Shown: in pieces, positions 47,487-58,112 of the stretch
Layout of the letters: every line of letters starts with the position of its first letter
Numbering within the stretch: the stretch's first letter is position 1
NCBI RefSeq assembly: GCF_000225525.1
Contig: NZ_AGBF01000028.1
Location: forward strand, 1 to 59,306
Source of the DNA: Streptomyces zinciresistens K42
GTDB taxonomy: Bacteria; Actinomycetota; Actinomycetes; Streptomycetales; Streptomycetaceae
DNA: 59,306 nucleotides
Direction: 5' to 3'
Position numbers and translations under genes: made by a program
The notes under the pieces: generated by a model
Told to the model about the DNA's origin: nothing
Database searches by the model: none
The model's input: only the letters and a program-made list of their open reading frames with translations

Positions 47487-49021
47487 GAGCACGCGTCCTC
47501 GCCGGCGCGCTCGCCGTGCTGACCCTGCTGACCGCCTGCACCGCGCGGCGGGCCGACGGCCCGGAGCCCGGCGCCCCGCGCCCCGGCACGCTGCGCGTCC
47601 TCGCCTCCAGCGAACTCGCCGACATGGCCCCGGTGCTGGAGCGGATCGCCGGTGACACCGGCGTCCGGGTCGAGCCCGTCTACACGGGCACCCTCGACGC
47701 GGTGCAACTGCTGGCCGAGGGCCGGGCGGACGGGCGCTACGACGCGCTGTGGCTGTCCTCCAACGACTATCTGCGGCTGCGTCCCGAGGCGGCCCGCAAG
47801 GTCGTCTCGGAGACACCGGTGATGGCCAGTCCGGTGGCGATCGGGGTGCGCGCCGCGACGCTCGACGCGCTGGGCTGGAAGCGGGACGACGTCACCTGGT
47901 CGCGGATCGAGCGGGCCGTCCGCGACGGCAGGCTGACGTACGGCATGACCGACCCGTCCCGCTCCAACTCCGGTTTCGCCGCGCTCGTCTCCGTGGCCTC
48001 CGCGCTGTCCGGCGCCCAGTCGGCGCTGACCGGGCGCGATGTCGCGCAGGCCACGCCGCGGCTCCGGGAGTTCTTCGCGGGGCAGCGGCTGACGTCGGGT
48101 TCCTCGGGCTGGCTGGCGGCGGCGTACAAGCGGCGCGGCACGGTCGACGCCCTGCTGAACTACGAGTCCGTCCTCAAGGGCGTCCCCGGTCTGACGGTGA
48201 TCCGGCCCCGGGACGGCGTGGTCACCGCCGACTACCCCCTGTCGTCGCTGGCGTCGGCGGGCGCCGCGGCCCGCGAGGACGTCCGCCGCCTCGCCGAGGC
48301 GCTCCGCTCGCCCGGCGTCCAGCGGATGATCACCGAGCGCACCCTGCGCCGCCCGGTGGTCGCCTCCGTGCCGCCCGCGCCCGGCCTGGACCGCGCCCGG
48401 CGGCGTGAACTGCCCTTCCCCGGCAGCCGGTCGGTCGCCGACGGACTGCTCGACGCCTATGAGAACAAGCTGCGCCGGCCGTCCCGCACGGTCTACGTCC
48501 TGGACACCTCCGGCTCGATGCGGGGCGAGCGCCTGGCCCGGCTGAAGAAGGCGCTGACCGCTCTGACCGGTGACTTCCGCGAACGCGAGGAGGTCACGCT
48601 GATGCCGTTCGGGTCGGCGGTGAAGCGGGTGCGCAGCCATGTGGTGGACCCGGCCCGGCCGGGGGCCGGCGCGGCCGGCATCCGCAGGGACACCGAGGCG
48701 CTGGACGCGCGGGGCGACACGGCGATCTACACCTCGCTCCAGGCGGCCTACGACCATCTGGGCGCCGCCGGGGACACGTTCACCTCGATCGTGCTGATGA
48801 CGGACGGCGAGAACACCGCCGGCGCCGACGCGGCGCAGTTCCGGGCGTGGTACGCCGGGCTGGACGCCGAGCGGCGGGTCACTCCGGTGTTCCCGGTCCT
48901 GTTCGGCGACTCCGACCGCGCCGAGCTGGAGTCCATCGCCGCTCTGACCGGCGGCCGCCTCTTCGACGGCCGTGAGGACTCGCTGGGCGGCGCCTTCGAG
49001 GAGATCCGTGGCTACCAGTAG
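47483..49021 (+). CDS. Binding-protein/VWA-domain fusion lipoprotein
   Basis: A 512-residue fusion. A lipoprotein-type signal (LAGALAVLTLLTACTA, Cys near residue 14-16) is followed by a type 2 periplasmic-binding domain (about 35-310) that carries the GMTDPSRSNSGFAALVSVAS motif. A VWA domain follows (about 335-505). The MIDAS is complete: DTSGSM starting at Asp341, the Thr in ARGDTAIY, and the Asp in LMTDGEN. The GTG start overlaps the TelA stop. VWA domains bind partner proteins through Mg2+; partners are probably the neighbouring gene products. Confidence 0.87.
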   Translation: MRARVLAGALAVLTLLTACTARRADGPEPGAPRPGTLRVLASSELADMAPVLERIAGDTGVRVEPVYTGTLDAVQLLAEGRADGRYDALWLSSNDYLRLRPEAARKVVSETPVMASPVAIGVRAATLDALGWKRDDVTWSRIERAVRDGRLTYGMTDPSRSNSGFAALVSVASALSGAQSALTGRDVAQATPRLREFFAGQRLTSGSSGWLAAAYKRRGTVDALLNYESVLKGVPGLTVIRPRDGVVTADYPLSSLASAGAAAREDVRRLAEALRSPGVQRMITERTLRRPVVASVPPAPGLDRARRRELPFPGSRSVADGLLDAYENKLRRPSRTVYVLDTSGSMRGERLARLKKALTALTGDFREREEVTLMPFGSAVKRVRSHVVDPARPGAGAAGIRRDTEALDARGDTAIYTSLQAAYDHLGAAGDTFTSIVLMTDGENTAGADAAQFRAWYAGLDAERRVTPVFPVLFGDSDRAELESIAALTGGRLFDGREDSLGGAFEEIRGYQ

Positions 49022-49616
49022 AGCGGTGGCGTATCTGGAGTCCCGCAGGAACATCGCGGGGAGCGCGTGCGGGCTGGCCGGGCTCGCGCTCACCTTCACC
49101 GGCGCGGCGGGCGCGTACTGGCCGGTGGTGGTCGCGGGGCTGTACGGCGCGGGCGCGCTGATCGCCCCGCCGGAGCGGCCCGCGCCACCGGGGTTCCCCG
49201 GCGCGTCCGCGCGGCTGGAGGAGGTGCGGGGCGACTTCGAGGAGCTGCGCGGCTATCTGGCGGACGTCGAGCTGTCGGTGACCGCCGCCGCGCGGCTGCG
49301 TGAACTCACCGTGCTGCTGGAGGCGTTGCTCGACCGGGGCTGGCGGGCGGAGCTGCTCGCGCACGACCCGGAGGGCGCGCACGTGCTGGCGCGGATCGTG
49401 CGGCGCGACCTTCCCGAGGCGGTCGACAGCTTCGTACGGGCGCGCTGGTGGACGCGGATGACCCCGGGCGGGGAGGCGCCGGAGCTGCATCTGGAGCGTC
49501 AGCTCGGCCTGCTGCGCGGGGAAGCGGAGCGTCTGGCGGAGGGGCTGCGCGAGGCGGAGGCCCGCCGCCAGGCGTCGCACACGCGGTATCTGGAGGACCG
49601 GGACGGGGCGGTGTGA
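49008..49616 (+). CDS. Small membrane protein of the TelA operon
   Basis: A 202-residue protein with two N-terminal membrane helices (IAGSACGLAGLALTFTGAAG, YWPVVVAGLYGAGALIA) and a cytoplasmic helical domain (LEEVRGDFEELRGYLADVEL...). The GTG at 49008 overlaps the VWA gene by 14 bases; another GTG at 49026 is in frame and also plausible. The helical tail ends in a long charged helix (RGEAERLAEGLREAEARRQ). A role as the membrane link of the operon is inferred. Confidence 0.75.
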   Translation: MATSRAVAYLESRRNIAGSACGLAGLALTFTGAAGAYWPVVVAGLYGAGALIAPPERPAPPGFPGASARLEEVRGDFEELRGYLADVELSVTAAARLRELTVLLEALLDRGWRAELLAHDPEGAHVLARIVRRDLPEAVDSFVRARWWTRMTPGGEAPELHLERQLGLLRGEAERLAEGLREAEARRQASHTRYLEDRDGAV

Positions 49617-49684
49617 CGTGCCGCCGGCCGCGGGGGGCGGCCGGTCCCGCGCTCGTGCCGCCGCGGCGCGGGCGGAGACGGCGA

Positions 49685-49736
49685 GGGCCTGTCGTCGCGC
49701 GTTCCGCCGGGGCGGGCGGAACGGGACGACAGGCCC
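49685..49736. terminator. Two-part hairpin, bidirectional terminator
   Basis: GGGCCTGTCGTC at 49685-49696 pairs with GACGACAGGCCC at 49725-49736. An inner stem GTTCCGCC (49701-49708) pairs with GGCGGAAC (49715-49722). It lies between the TelA operon and the converging pckG gene and can end both. Confidence 0.8.
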
Positions 49737-49857
49737 ACAGCCCCGTACGCCGTTGTACGGGACCTCGCCGGTCACAGGGGTGGTGCACCGCGGCCGGCCG
49801 TGACGATCTTGCTGGTCAGGGCACGCTCGGTCGACCGGCCGCGGAGTCTTCGGGGCC

Positions 49858-51681
49858 TCAGCCCAGGCGCTGCACCAGGGCGCGGTACTCGTCCCACAGT
49901 TCCTTCGGCGTGTGCTCGCCGAACGTGTTGAGGTGCTCGGGGACGAGGGCGGCCTCCTCGCGCCAGACCTCCTTGTCGACGCTGAGGAGGAAGTCCAGGT
50001 CGGCGTCGGCCAGTTCGAGGCCCTTGGTGTCCAGGGCCCCCTTGGCGGGCAGGATGCCGATCGGCGTCTCGACGCCCTCCGCCGTGCCGTCCAGCCGCTC
50101 GACGATCCACTTCAGGACCCGGCTGTTCTCACCGAACCCGGGCCAGACGAACGCGCCCTCGTCGTTCTTGCGGAACCAGTTGACGTAGTAGATCTTCGGC
50201 AGCCTGGACTGGTCCTTGTCCTTGGCCACGTCGACCCAGTGGGCCATGTAGTCGCCCATGTTGTAGCCGCAGAAGGGCAGCATCGCGAAGGGGTCGCGGC
50301 GCAGTTCGCCGACCTTGCCCTCGGCGGCGGCGGTCTTCTCACTGGCCACGTTGGCGCCGAGGAACACGCCGTGGTTCCAGTCGAAGGACTCGGTCACGAG
50401 CGGTACGGCGCTGGCGCGGCGGCCGCCGAAGAGGATCGCCGAGATCGGCACGCCCCGCGGGTCCTCCCACTCGGGCGCGATGATCGGGCACTGCGCGGCG
50501 GGTGTGGTGAAGCGGGCGTTGGGGTGCGCGGCGGGCGTCCCGGACGCGGGCGTCCAGTCGTTGCCCTTCCAGTCCGTCAGGTGGGCCGGGGTCTCCTCCG
50601 TCATGCCCTCCCACCACACGTCGTTGTCGTCGGTGAGGGCGACGTTGGTGAAGACGGAGTTGCCCCACAGCGTCTTCATCGCGTTGGCGTTGGTGTGCTC
50701 GCCGGTGCCGGGCGCGACGCCGAAGAAGCCGGCCTCGGGGTTGATGGCGTACAGGCGGCCGTCCGCGCCGAAGCGCATCCAGGCGATGTCGTCGCCGATG
50801 GTCTCGACGGTCCAGCCGGAGACCGTGGGCTCCAGCATGGCGAGGTTGGTCTTGCCGCACGCGGACGGGAAGGCGGCGGCGACGTACTTGGACTCGCCCT
50901 GCGGGGGCGTGAGTTTGAGGATCAGCATGTGCTCGGCGAGCCAGCCCTCGTCGCGGGCCATGACGGAGGCGATGCGCAGGGCGTAGCACTTCTTGCCGAG
51001 CAGGGCGTTGCCGCCGTAACCGGAGCCGTAGGACCAGATCTCGCGGGTCTCGGGGAAGTGCGAGATGTACTTGGTGGGGTTGCAGGGCCACGGGACGTCG
51101 GCCTCGCCCTCGGCGAGGGGGGCGCCCAGGGTGTGCACGGCCTTGACGAAGAAGCCGTCGGAGCCGAGTTCGTCCAGGACGGGCCGGCCCATGCGGGTCA
51201 TCGTGCGCATGGAGACCGCGACGTAGGCGGAGTCGGTGATCTCGACGCCGATCGCGGACAGGTCGGAGCCGAGGGGGCCCATGCAGAAGGGGACGACGTA
51301 CATCGTGCGGCCCTTCATCGAGCCGCGGAAGACGCCCTTCTCGCCCTGGAAGACCTCGCGCATCTCGGCGGGGTCCTTCCAGTGGTTGGTCGGGCCCGCG
51401 TCGGCCTCCTTCTCGGAGCAGATGAAGGTGCGGTCCTCGACGCGCGCGACGTCGGTGGGGTCGGAGGCGGCGTAGTAGGAGCCGGGGCGCTTGACGGGGT
51501 CGAGCTTGCGGAAGGTCCCCTTCGCGACGAGCTCCTCGCACAGGCGCTCGTACTCGGCCTCGGATCCGTCACACCAGACCACGTTGTCCGGCTGGGTCAG
51601 TTCGGCGATCTCGTTCACCCAGGAGATCAGCTCGCGGTGTTCGGTGGGGACGACGGGGGGAGCCGCGATGTCGCGCGCCAC
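49858..51681 (-). CDS. pckG: Phosphoenolpyruvate carboxykinase, GTP-dependent
   Basis: A 607-residue enzyme that converts oxaloacetate and GTP to PEP, CO2 and GDP in gluconeogenesis. The GTP-form signature is present: [16 protein letters not shown] (P-loop), [27 protein letters not shown], and the Asn/Arg-rich [16 protein letters not shown]. The GTG at 51681 ([15 protein letters not shown]) gives the normal length. The upstream 36 in-frame residues lack a ribosome site, whereas AGGAG lies 6 bases before this GTG. Confidence 0.97.
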   Translation of the reverse strand: MARDIAAPPVVPTEHRELISWVNEIAELTQPDNVVWCDGSEAEYERLCEELVAKGTFRKLDPVKRPGSYYAASDPTDVARVEDRTFICSEKEADAGPTNHWKDPAEMREVFQGEKGVFRGSMKGRTMYVVPFCMGPLGSDLSAIGVEITDSAYVAVSMRTMTRMGRPVLDELGSDGFFVKAVHTLGAPLAEGEADVPWPCNPTKYISHFPETREIWSYGSGYGGNALLGKKCYALRIASVMARDEGWLAEHMLILKLTPPQGESKYVAAAFPSACGKTNLAMLEPTVSGWTVETIGDDIAWMRFGADGRLYAINPEAGFFGVAPGTGEHTNANAMKTLWGNSVFTNVALTDDNDVWWEGMTEETPAHLTDWKGNDWTPASGTPAAHPNARFTTPAAQCPIIAPEWEDPRGVPISAILFGGRRASAVPLVTESFDWNHGVFLGANVASEKTAAAEGKVGELRRDPFAMLPFCGYNMGDYMAHWVDVAKDKDQSRLPKIYYVNWFRKNDEGAFVWPGFGENSRVLKWIVERLDGTAEGVETPIGILPAKGALDTKGLELADADLDFLLSVDKEVWREEAALVPEHLNTFGEHTPKELWDEYRALVQRLG

Positions 51682-52019
51682 GGTTGCTCCTAAGAGAGGG
51701 ATTTTGTCGTGATTGGTCTTGCTATGCCCTTGTCTGCCCCGTGGGGGCTGCGGCCCGGACGCTTCGCGGACTGGATCTTCAGCGCTCATCCGGTGCCGAC
51801 CGCACTCATTTGATCATCCGACGGGTGCGCCCATATGTCCAGAGGGCATCACAGGTGAGCGGAGTGAGCATCGCCACTCCTCGCGATGTTTCCGAAGCGT
51901 CACCGTGACGTCACCCCTGGTACGCGCCCGTTCGGCCGGGCATGAGACGATGACCACTTCGGAACCCCATCTCGCCCCTCCGACGCGTAACTTACGGTTC
52001 CGTAGGTACCATTCAGGGC
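51682..52019. other. Divergent promoter region of pckG and hemolysin-III gene
   Basis: About 340 bases with no gene. It holds the pckG ribosome site and, near its right end, a palindrome that overlaps the hemolysin-III promoter. The 51750-51900 part has no recognisable motif. Confidence 0.5.
51990..52007. promoter_or_regulatory. TetR-type palindrome over a near-leaderless promoter
   Basis: ACTTACGGT-TCCGTAGGT is palindromic at seven of nine half-site positions. A TAGGTA/TACCAT -10-like sequence overlaps its right arm, and the ATG follows 12 bases later, so the transcript is probably very short-leadered. The form resembles operators of TetR proteins, and a TetR gene lies 1 kb downstream. Binding is inferred. 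Confidence 0.5.
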
Positions 52020-52766
52020 ATGACCGCGCCCGTCCCCGACGCGCACACGGACACGCCGGCCACCGGCGGCGACTCCGGCGCGCCGTCCCTGCCGCACCAG
52101 CTCGCCCACACCGCCCAGCAGCTCGGCGAGGAGATCAAACCCAGACTCCGCGGCTGGCTGCACCTGGGCATGTTCCCGGCCGTCCTGGTGGCCGGGCTGG
52201 TGCTCACGGCCCTCGCCGACTCCCCCCGGGGCCGGCTGGCCTGCGGGATCTTCGTCCTGACGGCGTGCCTGCTGTTCGGCGTGAGCGCGCTGTACCACCG
52301 GGGCAACTGGAGCCCGCGCATGGACGGCATCCTGCGCCGCCTGGACCACGCCAACATCTTCCTGATCATCGCGGGCACCTACACCCCGCTGACGATGCTG
52401 CTGCTGCCGGGCGCCAAGGGCCAGTGGCTGCTGTGGGGCATCTGGGGCGCCGCTGCGGCGGGCATCGTCTTCCGCGTCTTCTGGGTCGGCGCGCCGCGCT
52501 GGCTCTACACCCCGTGCTACATCGCGATGGGCTGGGCGGCCGTCTTCTTCCTGCCCGACTTCCTGCGCGCCGGCGGCATCGCCGTCCTGGTCCTGGTGAT
52601 CGTGGGCGGCCTCCTCTACAGCGCGGGCGGCGTGATCTACGGCCTCAAGCGGCCGAACCCCTCACCGCGCTGGTTCGGCTTCCACGAGGTGTTCCACTCC
52701 TTCACGCTCGCCGCGTTCATCACCCACTACATCGGGATCTCGCTGGTGGCCTACCAGCACACGTAG
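52020..52766 (+). CDS. Hemolysin III/YqfA (PAQR) family membrane protein
   Basis: A 248-residue integral membrane protein with seven helices. The PAQR signature residues are visible: ALYHRGNWSP, RLDHANIFLIIAGTYTPLT, and FHEVFHSFTLAAFITHYIG, with conserved His/Asp that bind zinc in the family. The function in bacteria is not settled (lipid hydrolase or stress roles are proposed). The ATG at 52020 sits directly after the palindrome/promoter. Confidence 0.9.
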   Translation: MTAPVPDAHTDTPATGGDSGAPSLPHQLAHTAQQLGEEIKPRLRGWLHLGMFPAVLVAGLVLTALADSPRGRLACGIFVLTACLLFGVSALYHRGNWSPRMDGILRRLDHANIFLIIAGTYTPLTMLLLPGAKGQWLLWGIWGAAAAGIVFRVFWVGAPRWLYTPCYIAMGWAAVFFLPDFLRAGGIAVLVLVIVGGLLYSAGGVIYGLKRPNPSPRWFGFHEVFHSFTLAAFITHYIGISLVAYQHT

Positions 52767-52789
52767 ACGCACCCGGACGACCCGGCACC

Positions 52790-52818
52790 AGGGCCACGGC
52801 CGATCCGGCCGTGGCCCT
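52790..52818 (+). terminator. 12-bp perfect hairpin terminator
   Basis: AGGGCCACGGCC at 52790-52801 pairs with GGCCGTGGCCCT at 52807-52818, loop GATCC, 23 bases after the hemolysin-III stop. Confidence 0.8.
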
Positions 52819-52827
52819 TCCGCCCGC

Positions 52828-52932
52828 CGCTGGTGGGCGCTCGGCGCCCTGATCGCGAGCATGCTCACGCTCTGCTCCGACACGACGATCCTCAACGCGG
52901 CGCCGACGACGACGGCCGCCCGGCCGGGCGCC
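52828..52932 (+). pseudogene. Relic of an MFS transporter N-terminus
   Basis: In one frame the stretch reads RWWALGALIASMLTLCSDTT then ILNAAPTTTAA, which is the first helix and motif of DHA2-type MFS drug transporters (normally LDTTILNVALP). The frame then runs into duplicated GC-rich sequence and no further helices follow. It precedes a TetR gene, the usual place for the regulated transporter, so the transporter has been deleted. Confidence 0.6.
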
Positions 52933-52982
52933 GGACGGACGGGCCCGGCGAGGGCACCGGACGGACGGGCCCGGCGAGGGCG
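52931..52982. repeat. 26-bp tandem duplication
   Basis: Two adjacent 26-base copies (52931-52956 and 52957-52982, each starting CCGGACGGACGGGCCC) differ only in the last base. They lie where the MFS relic ends and may mark the deletion point. Confidence 0.9.
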
Positions 52983-53025
52983 CCGGCGACCGCGGCATGA
53001 CTGCCGGACAGGCCGATGCCCGACA

Positions 53026-53664
53026 ATGACTCCCATGACGCCCGCACGCACTCCGTCCCTGACCGAACACCCCGAGCCGGGGCTTCGCGAGCGGAAGAAG
53101 ATCAAGACCCGGACGGCGATCCGCGAGGCGACGTACGCGCTCATCCGGGAACAGGGCTACGACGCCACCACGATCGAGCAGATCGCCGAACGCGCCGAGG
53201 TGTCGCCGTCCACGGTCTTCCGCTACTTCCCCACGAAGGAGGACATCGTGCTCACCGACGAGTACGACGCCCTCCTGCTGGCCGAACTGCGGGCCCGCCC
53301 GGCCGGCGAACCGTGGACGGACTCCCTGCGGTACGTGATGCGCACGGCCATCGACATCGGCATGCAGCAGGAACCCGAGATCACCCGGCTGCGCTCGCAC
53401 CTGATGGCGCGGGTCCCGGCGGTGCGCTCGCGGATGACGGAGAGCATGTCCGTCACCGGCCGGCTGCTCGCCGACGCCGTCGCCGAGCGCACCGGACGCG
53501 AGGGGGACGGCCTGGAGGTGCGGGTGTACACGATGTCCCTGATCGGCGGCCTCGCGGAGATCGCGCTGTACTGGGCGGAGAACGGCTTCCGCGACGACCT
53601 GCGGACGCTCCTCGACCGGGCGCTCACCGTCCTGGAGCACGGCCTGACCGTGGAGAACCCCTGA
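53026..53664 (+). CDS. TetR family transcriptional regulator
   Basis: A 212-residue repressor. The N-terminal helix-turn-helix is typical: KIKTRTAIREATYALIREQG, TTIEQIAERAEVSPSTVFRY then FPTKEDIV. The C-terminal half is a helical ligand-binding domain. The ATG at 53026 is proposed; another ATG at 53035 is equally possible. Neither has a strong ribosome site. It may regulate the hemolysin-III gene through the upstream palindrome now that its likely original MFS target is gone. Confidence 0.87.
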   Translation: MTPMTPARTPSLTEHPEPGLRERKKIKTRTAIREATYALIREQGYDATTIEQIAERAEVSPSTVFRYFPTKEDIVLTDEYDALLLAELRARPAGEPWTDSLRYVMRTAIDIGMQQEPEITRLRSHLMARVPAVRSRMTESMSVTGRLLADAVAERTGREGDGLEVRVYTMSLIGGLAEIALYWAENGFRDDLRTLLDRALTVLEHGLTVENP

Positions 53665-53697
53665 GGAACGGGCCGCCGCCCATGGCATCCTGACCGC

Positions 53698-54423
53698 GTG
53701 AACGGTCCCGAGATCCACGTCGAGTTCGCCCCCGAGCTGCGCCTCTTCCTCCCCGGCGCCCGGCGCTCCGGCACCGGCCCCGTCACCGTCGACGGGGTCG
53801 CCACCCTCGGCCACGTGGTCGAGTCCCTCGGTGTCCCGCTGACCGAGGTCGGCACCCTGCTCGTGGACGGCCGCGAGGTACCGGTCTCCCACGTCCCGGC
53901 CGCGGGCGAGTCCGTCGCGGTCCGGCCCGTCGCACGCCCCCAGCCGGTGCCCGGCGCCCCCTTGCGCTTCCTGCTCGACGTCCATCTCGGCACCCTCGCC
54001 CGCCGGCTGCGCCTCCTCGGCGTGGACACCGCCTACGAGTCGACCGACCTCGGCGACCCGGCCCTCGCCTCCCTCTCCGCCGCCGAGCGCCGGGTGATGC
54101 TCAGCCGCGACCGGGGACTCCTGCGCCGCCGCGAGCTGTGGGCCGGCGCGTACGTCTACAGCACCCGCCCCGAGGACCAACTGCACGACGTACTCGGCCG
54201 GTTCCGCCCCGAGCTGCGGCCCTGGACGCGCTGCACCGCCTGCAACGGCCTGCTGAGGGCGGCCACCAAGGAGGAGGTCGCCGACCGGCTGGAGGGCGGC
54301 ACCCGGCGCTCGTACGACGTCTTCGCCCAGTGCGCCTCGTGCGGACGCGCCTACTGGAAGGGCGCGCACCACGAGCAGCTGGTGGCCATCGTGGAGCGCG
54401 CCCTCGCGGACTACGCGGACTGA
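53698..54423 (+). CDS. Mut7-C RNase and ubiquitin-like domain protein
   Basis: A 241-residue two-part protein. The N-terminal ubiquitin-like domain (about 5-85: IHVEFAPELRLFLPG, TVDGVATLGHVVESLG) is followed by a Mut7-C domain (about 90-240). The latter has RFLLDVHLGTLARRLRLLG and VMLSRDRGLLRRR (PIN-like acidic residues) and a zinc ribbon with CTAC and CASC. It is a predicted RNase, but its substrate is unknown. The GTG start at 53698 follows the TetR gene by 33 bases, so the two may be co-transcribed. Confidence 0.88.
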   Translation: MNGPEIHVEFAPELRLFLPGARRSGTGPVTVDGVATLGHVVESLGVPLTEVGTLLVDGREVPVSHVPAAGESVAVRPVARPQPVPGAPLRFLLDVHLGTLARRLRLLGVDTAYESTDLGDPALASLSAAERRVMLSRDRGLLRRRELWAGAYVYSTRPEDQLHDVLGRFRPELRPWTRCTACNGLLRAATKEEVADRLEGGTRRSYDVFAQCASCGRAYWKGAHHEQLVAIVERALADYAD

Positions 54424-54433
54424 CGCCGCGCGC

Positions 54434-56530
<2,097 letters not shown>

Positions 56531-56586
56531 GGATTGCCCTCATGCGCCATGACGTGGCGGTCGACCCCTTCCCTTCCGAGTGAGCG

Positions 56587-56721
56587 GTGTGCAACCGCCG
56601 TCCGGACGTCATCGTCTGTCGGGCGGAGACCATCGACCTCACGCCCACCCGCCCCGAGCACGTGCTCCTGGTCGTCGAGGTGGTGTCGCCCGGCTCGGAG
56701 ACCACCGACCGGATCGTGAAG
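56587..56721 (+). pseudogene. Uma2-family endonuclease, middle fragment
   Basis: It codes VCNRRPDVIVCRAETIDL then [19 protein letters not shown], the core of a Uma2-type (DUF820) restriction-like nuclease. The N-terminal part is missing (a stop lies just upstream) and the frame breaks at 56721 where the cas3 fragment begins. The remaining C-terminal part is found at 58803-58991. The gene was split by the insertion. Confidence 0.8.
56689..56721. repeat. 33-bp direct repeat, copy 1
   Basis: Identical to 58770-58802 (starts CCCGGCTCGGAGACCACC). It is the last Uma2 sequence before the cas3 fragment and the first Uma2 sequence after the 224-bp repeat copy 2, so it marks both ends of the insertion. 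Confidence 0.93.
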
Positions 56722-57627
56722 ACTGGCGACCAATTGCTCCAGCCGGGTCTGGAGGTCGCGCCGTTCGGAACTCTGGGGGAACAACGATCCGAAGGAAGTG
56801 TCCTCGGGTACCGTGCACGCCTCCCACCCCAAGGACTTGACCTTCGGCTGCTCGGTCGCTGCCACTCCGGCGGCGTACGCGGTCAGGTCGACACCCGCAC
56901 CGGCGTGGGCCACCTCCTTCCGATCGGACGCGACCCAGTCACTGACCGAGGTGAGCGCCGCGAGGGCCAGTTCCGCAGGCCCGTCCATCATCACCCGCGC
57001 CCAGTCGGCCGCACTCGGCTCACCCTCCGGGGTGCGACGCAACCTGCACAACTCGTCGGCCAGCGCCTCCACACGGGTGGCCCAGGTCTCCCCTCCGATC
57101 GCACCACGCTTGTAGGAGACCTGCCGGAGATCGGCCGGTCCCGGAACGTACCCGTGGTGAGCACCAAGCGCGGCCCCGATGGCCTCGGCAGTCTCCGCCG
57201 AGGCGCCCCACTTCACCAGCAGTTTCCGTACGTACAGCGCGCTGATCAGCCCGTGCGCCACATCCGTCCGCGCCCCCGAACTCCTCGGACCTTCCCGCAA
57301 CCGGTCGATGGCAGCGTGATCGGACTCTGGCAGCAGCGTCTTGGCGACGTCCGCCCTCAACCCCTGGAAGGTGGGTGAACACTTGCCCAGGTCGTGCAGT
57401 CCCGCCAGCCTCGCGGCCCACTCCCGCGCGTCCCCGAGCGGCTCCAGCGCCGCTTCCAGACGGTTCCTGAGGTAGGGCCCGAGGCATAGGTCGAACAACT
57501 GGTACGCCACTTCCGCGGTGTCCAACGCATGACAGATGAGGGGGTGCGGCCGACAACCGTCGCCCAGCTTCCCCCAGATCAGACGGACGTCGACTGGCAG
57601 GCGGAATTCACCGTTCGAGAGAGACAC
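56722..57627 (-). pseudogene. cas3: Truncated Cas3 (HD nuclease domain only)
   Basis: About 300 residues from a GTG at 57627 (VSLSNGEFRLPVDVRLIWGK) match the HD nuclease domain of type I Cas3: CHALDTAEVAYQLFDL, ARLAGLHDLGKCSPTFQG (HD motif), ARTDVAHGLISALY, ALGAHHGYVPG and ALTSVSDWVASD. Similarity stops exactly at 56722 where Uma2 sequence begins, so the helicase half is absent. No other cas gene and no repeat array is in the window. The frame continues about 65 residues through unrelated sequence. Confidence 0.82.
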
Positions 57628-57810
57628 GACGCCCACCCAACCAAGTGCCGGACTCCGACGGGCGGGGATTCCGTTCCTCACCCCCTGCGAACCGCCACTC
57701 CACCAGTCCCGCCTGCTGTTCTCGCGACGGGCCGAGAGGGCTCCCCCGCCATGTCGACCTCGGAGTACGCGGAGCACCGCAAGCCCTCGCTCCCCGACAA
57801 ACCCTCTCCC

Positions 57811-57816
57811 TATAAT
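57811..57816 (+). promoter_or_regulatory. TATAAT -10 element of the vapB-like gene
   Basis: A perfect TATAAT hexamer, rare in this GC-rich DNA, is followed 5 bases later by ATGTATTACACTAGGG and the ATG at 57840. The -35 is not clear. The AT-rich stretch between the -10 and the start is a likely place for antitoxin binding. Confidence 0.6.
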
Positions 57817-57839
57817 AGACAATGTATTACACTAGGGCC

Positions 57840-58112
57840 ATGAAGCCATCCCGCCCCGGAACCACCGAGAACATCTCTGTGTCCATGCCCACCGAGCTGG
57901 TCGGCGAGCTCCGCTCCCGAACCGGCCGACGCGGGCTGTCCAGCTACATCACCGAGGCTGTCAGGCACCAGCTCGCCATGGACGGGCTCGCGGAGATCGT
58001 GGCGTCCCATGAGGAGGAGCACGGCTCGCTCACGGAGCAGGAGATCGAAGCCGCTCGTCGCGAGCTGTTCGGAGACGTGAACACCGAGGATGTCGAGCGG
58101 GGCGCTGCGTGA
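57840..58112 (+). CDS. Ribbon-helix-helix antitoxin (VapB/CopG-like)
   Basis: A 90-residue protein. The N-terminal ribbon-helix-helix is clear: ENISVSMPTELVGELRSRTG then LSSYITEAVRHQLAMDGL. The acidic C-terminal tail (LTEQEIEAARRELFGD) would bind the toxin. The ATG at 57840 is chosen over 57822 because it follows AGGG and leaves room for the -10 element. It overlaps the PIN toxin gene (GTGA). Confidence 0.87.
   Translation: MKPSRPGTTENISVSMPTELVGELRSRTGRRGLSSYITEAVRHQLAMDGLAEIVASHEEEHGSLTEQEIEAARRELFGDVNTEDVERGAA

Noticed and set aside
56722..57839. Possible active CRISPR-Cas locus
   Set aside because: Only the HD half of one cas3 gene is present. No other cas genes and no regularly spaced repeats were found anywhere in the window.
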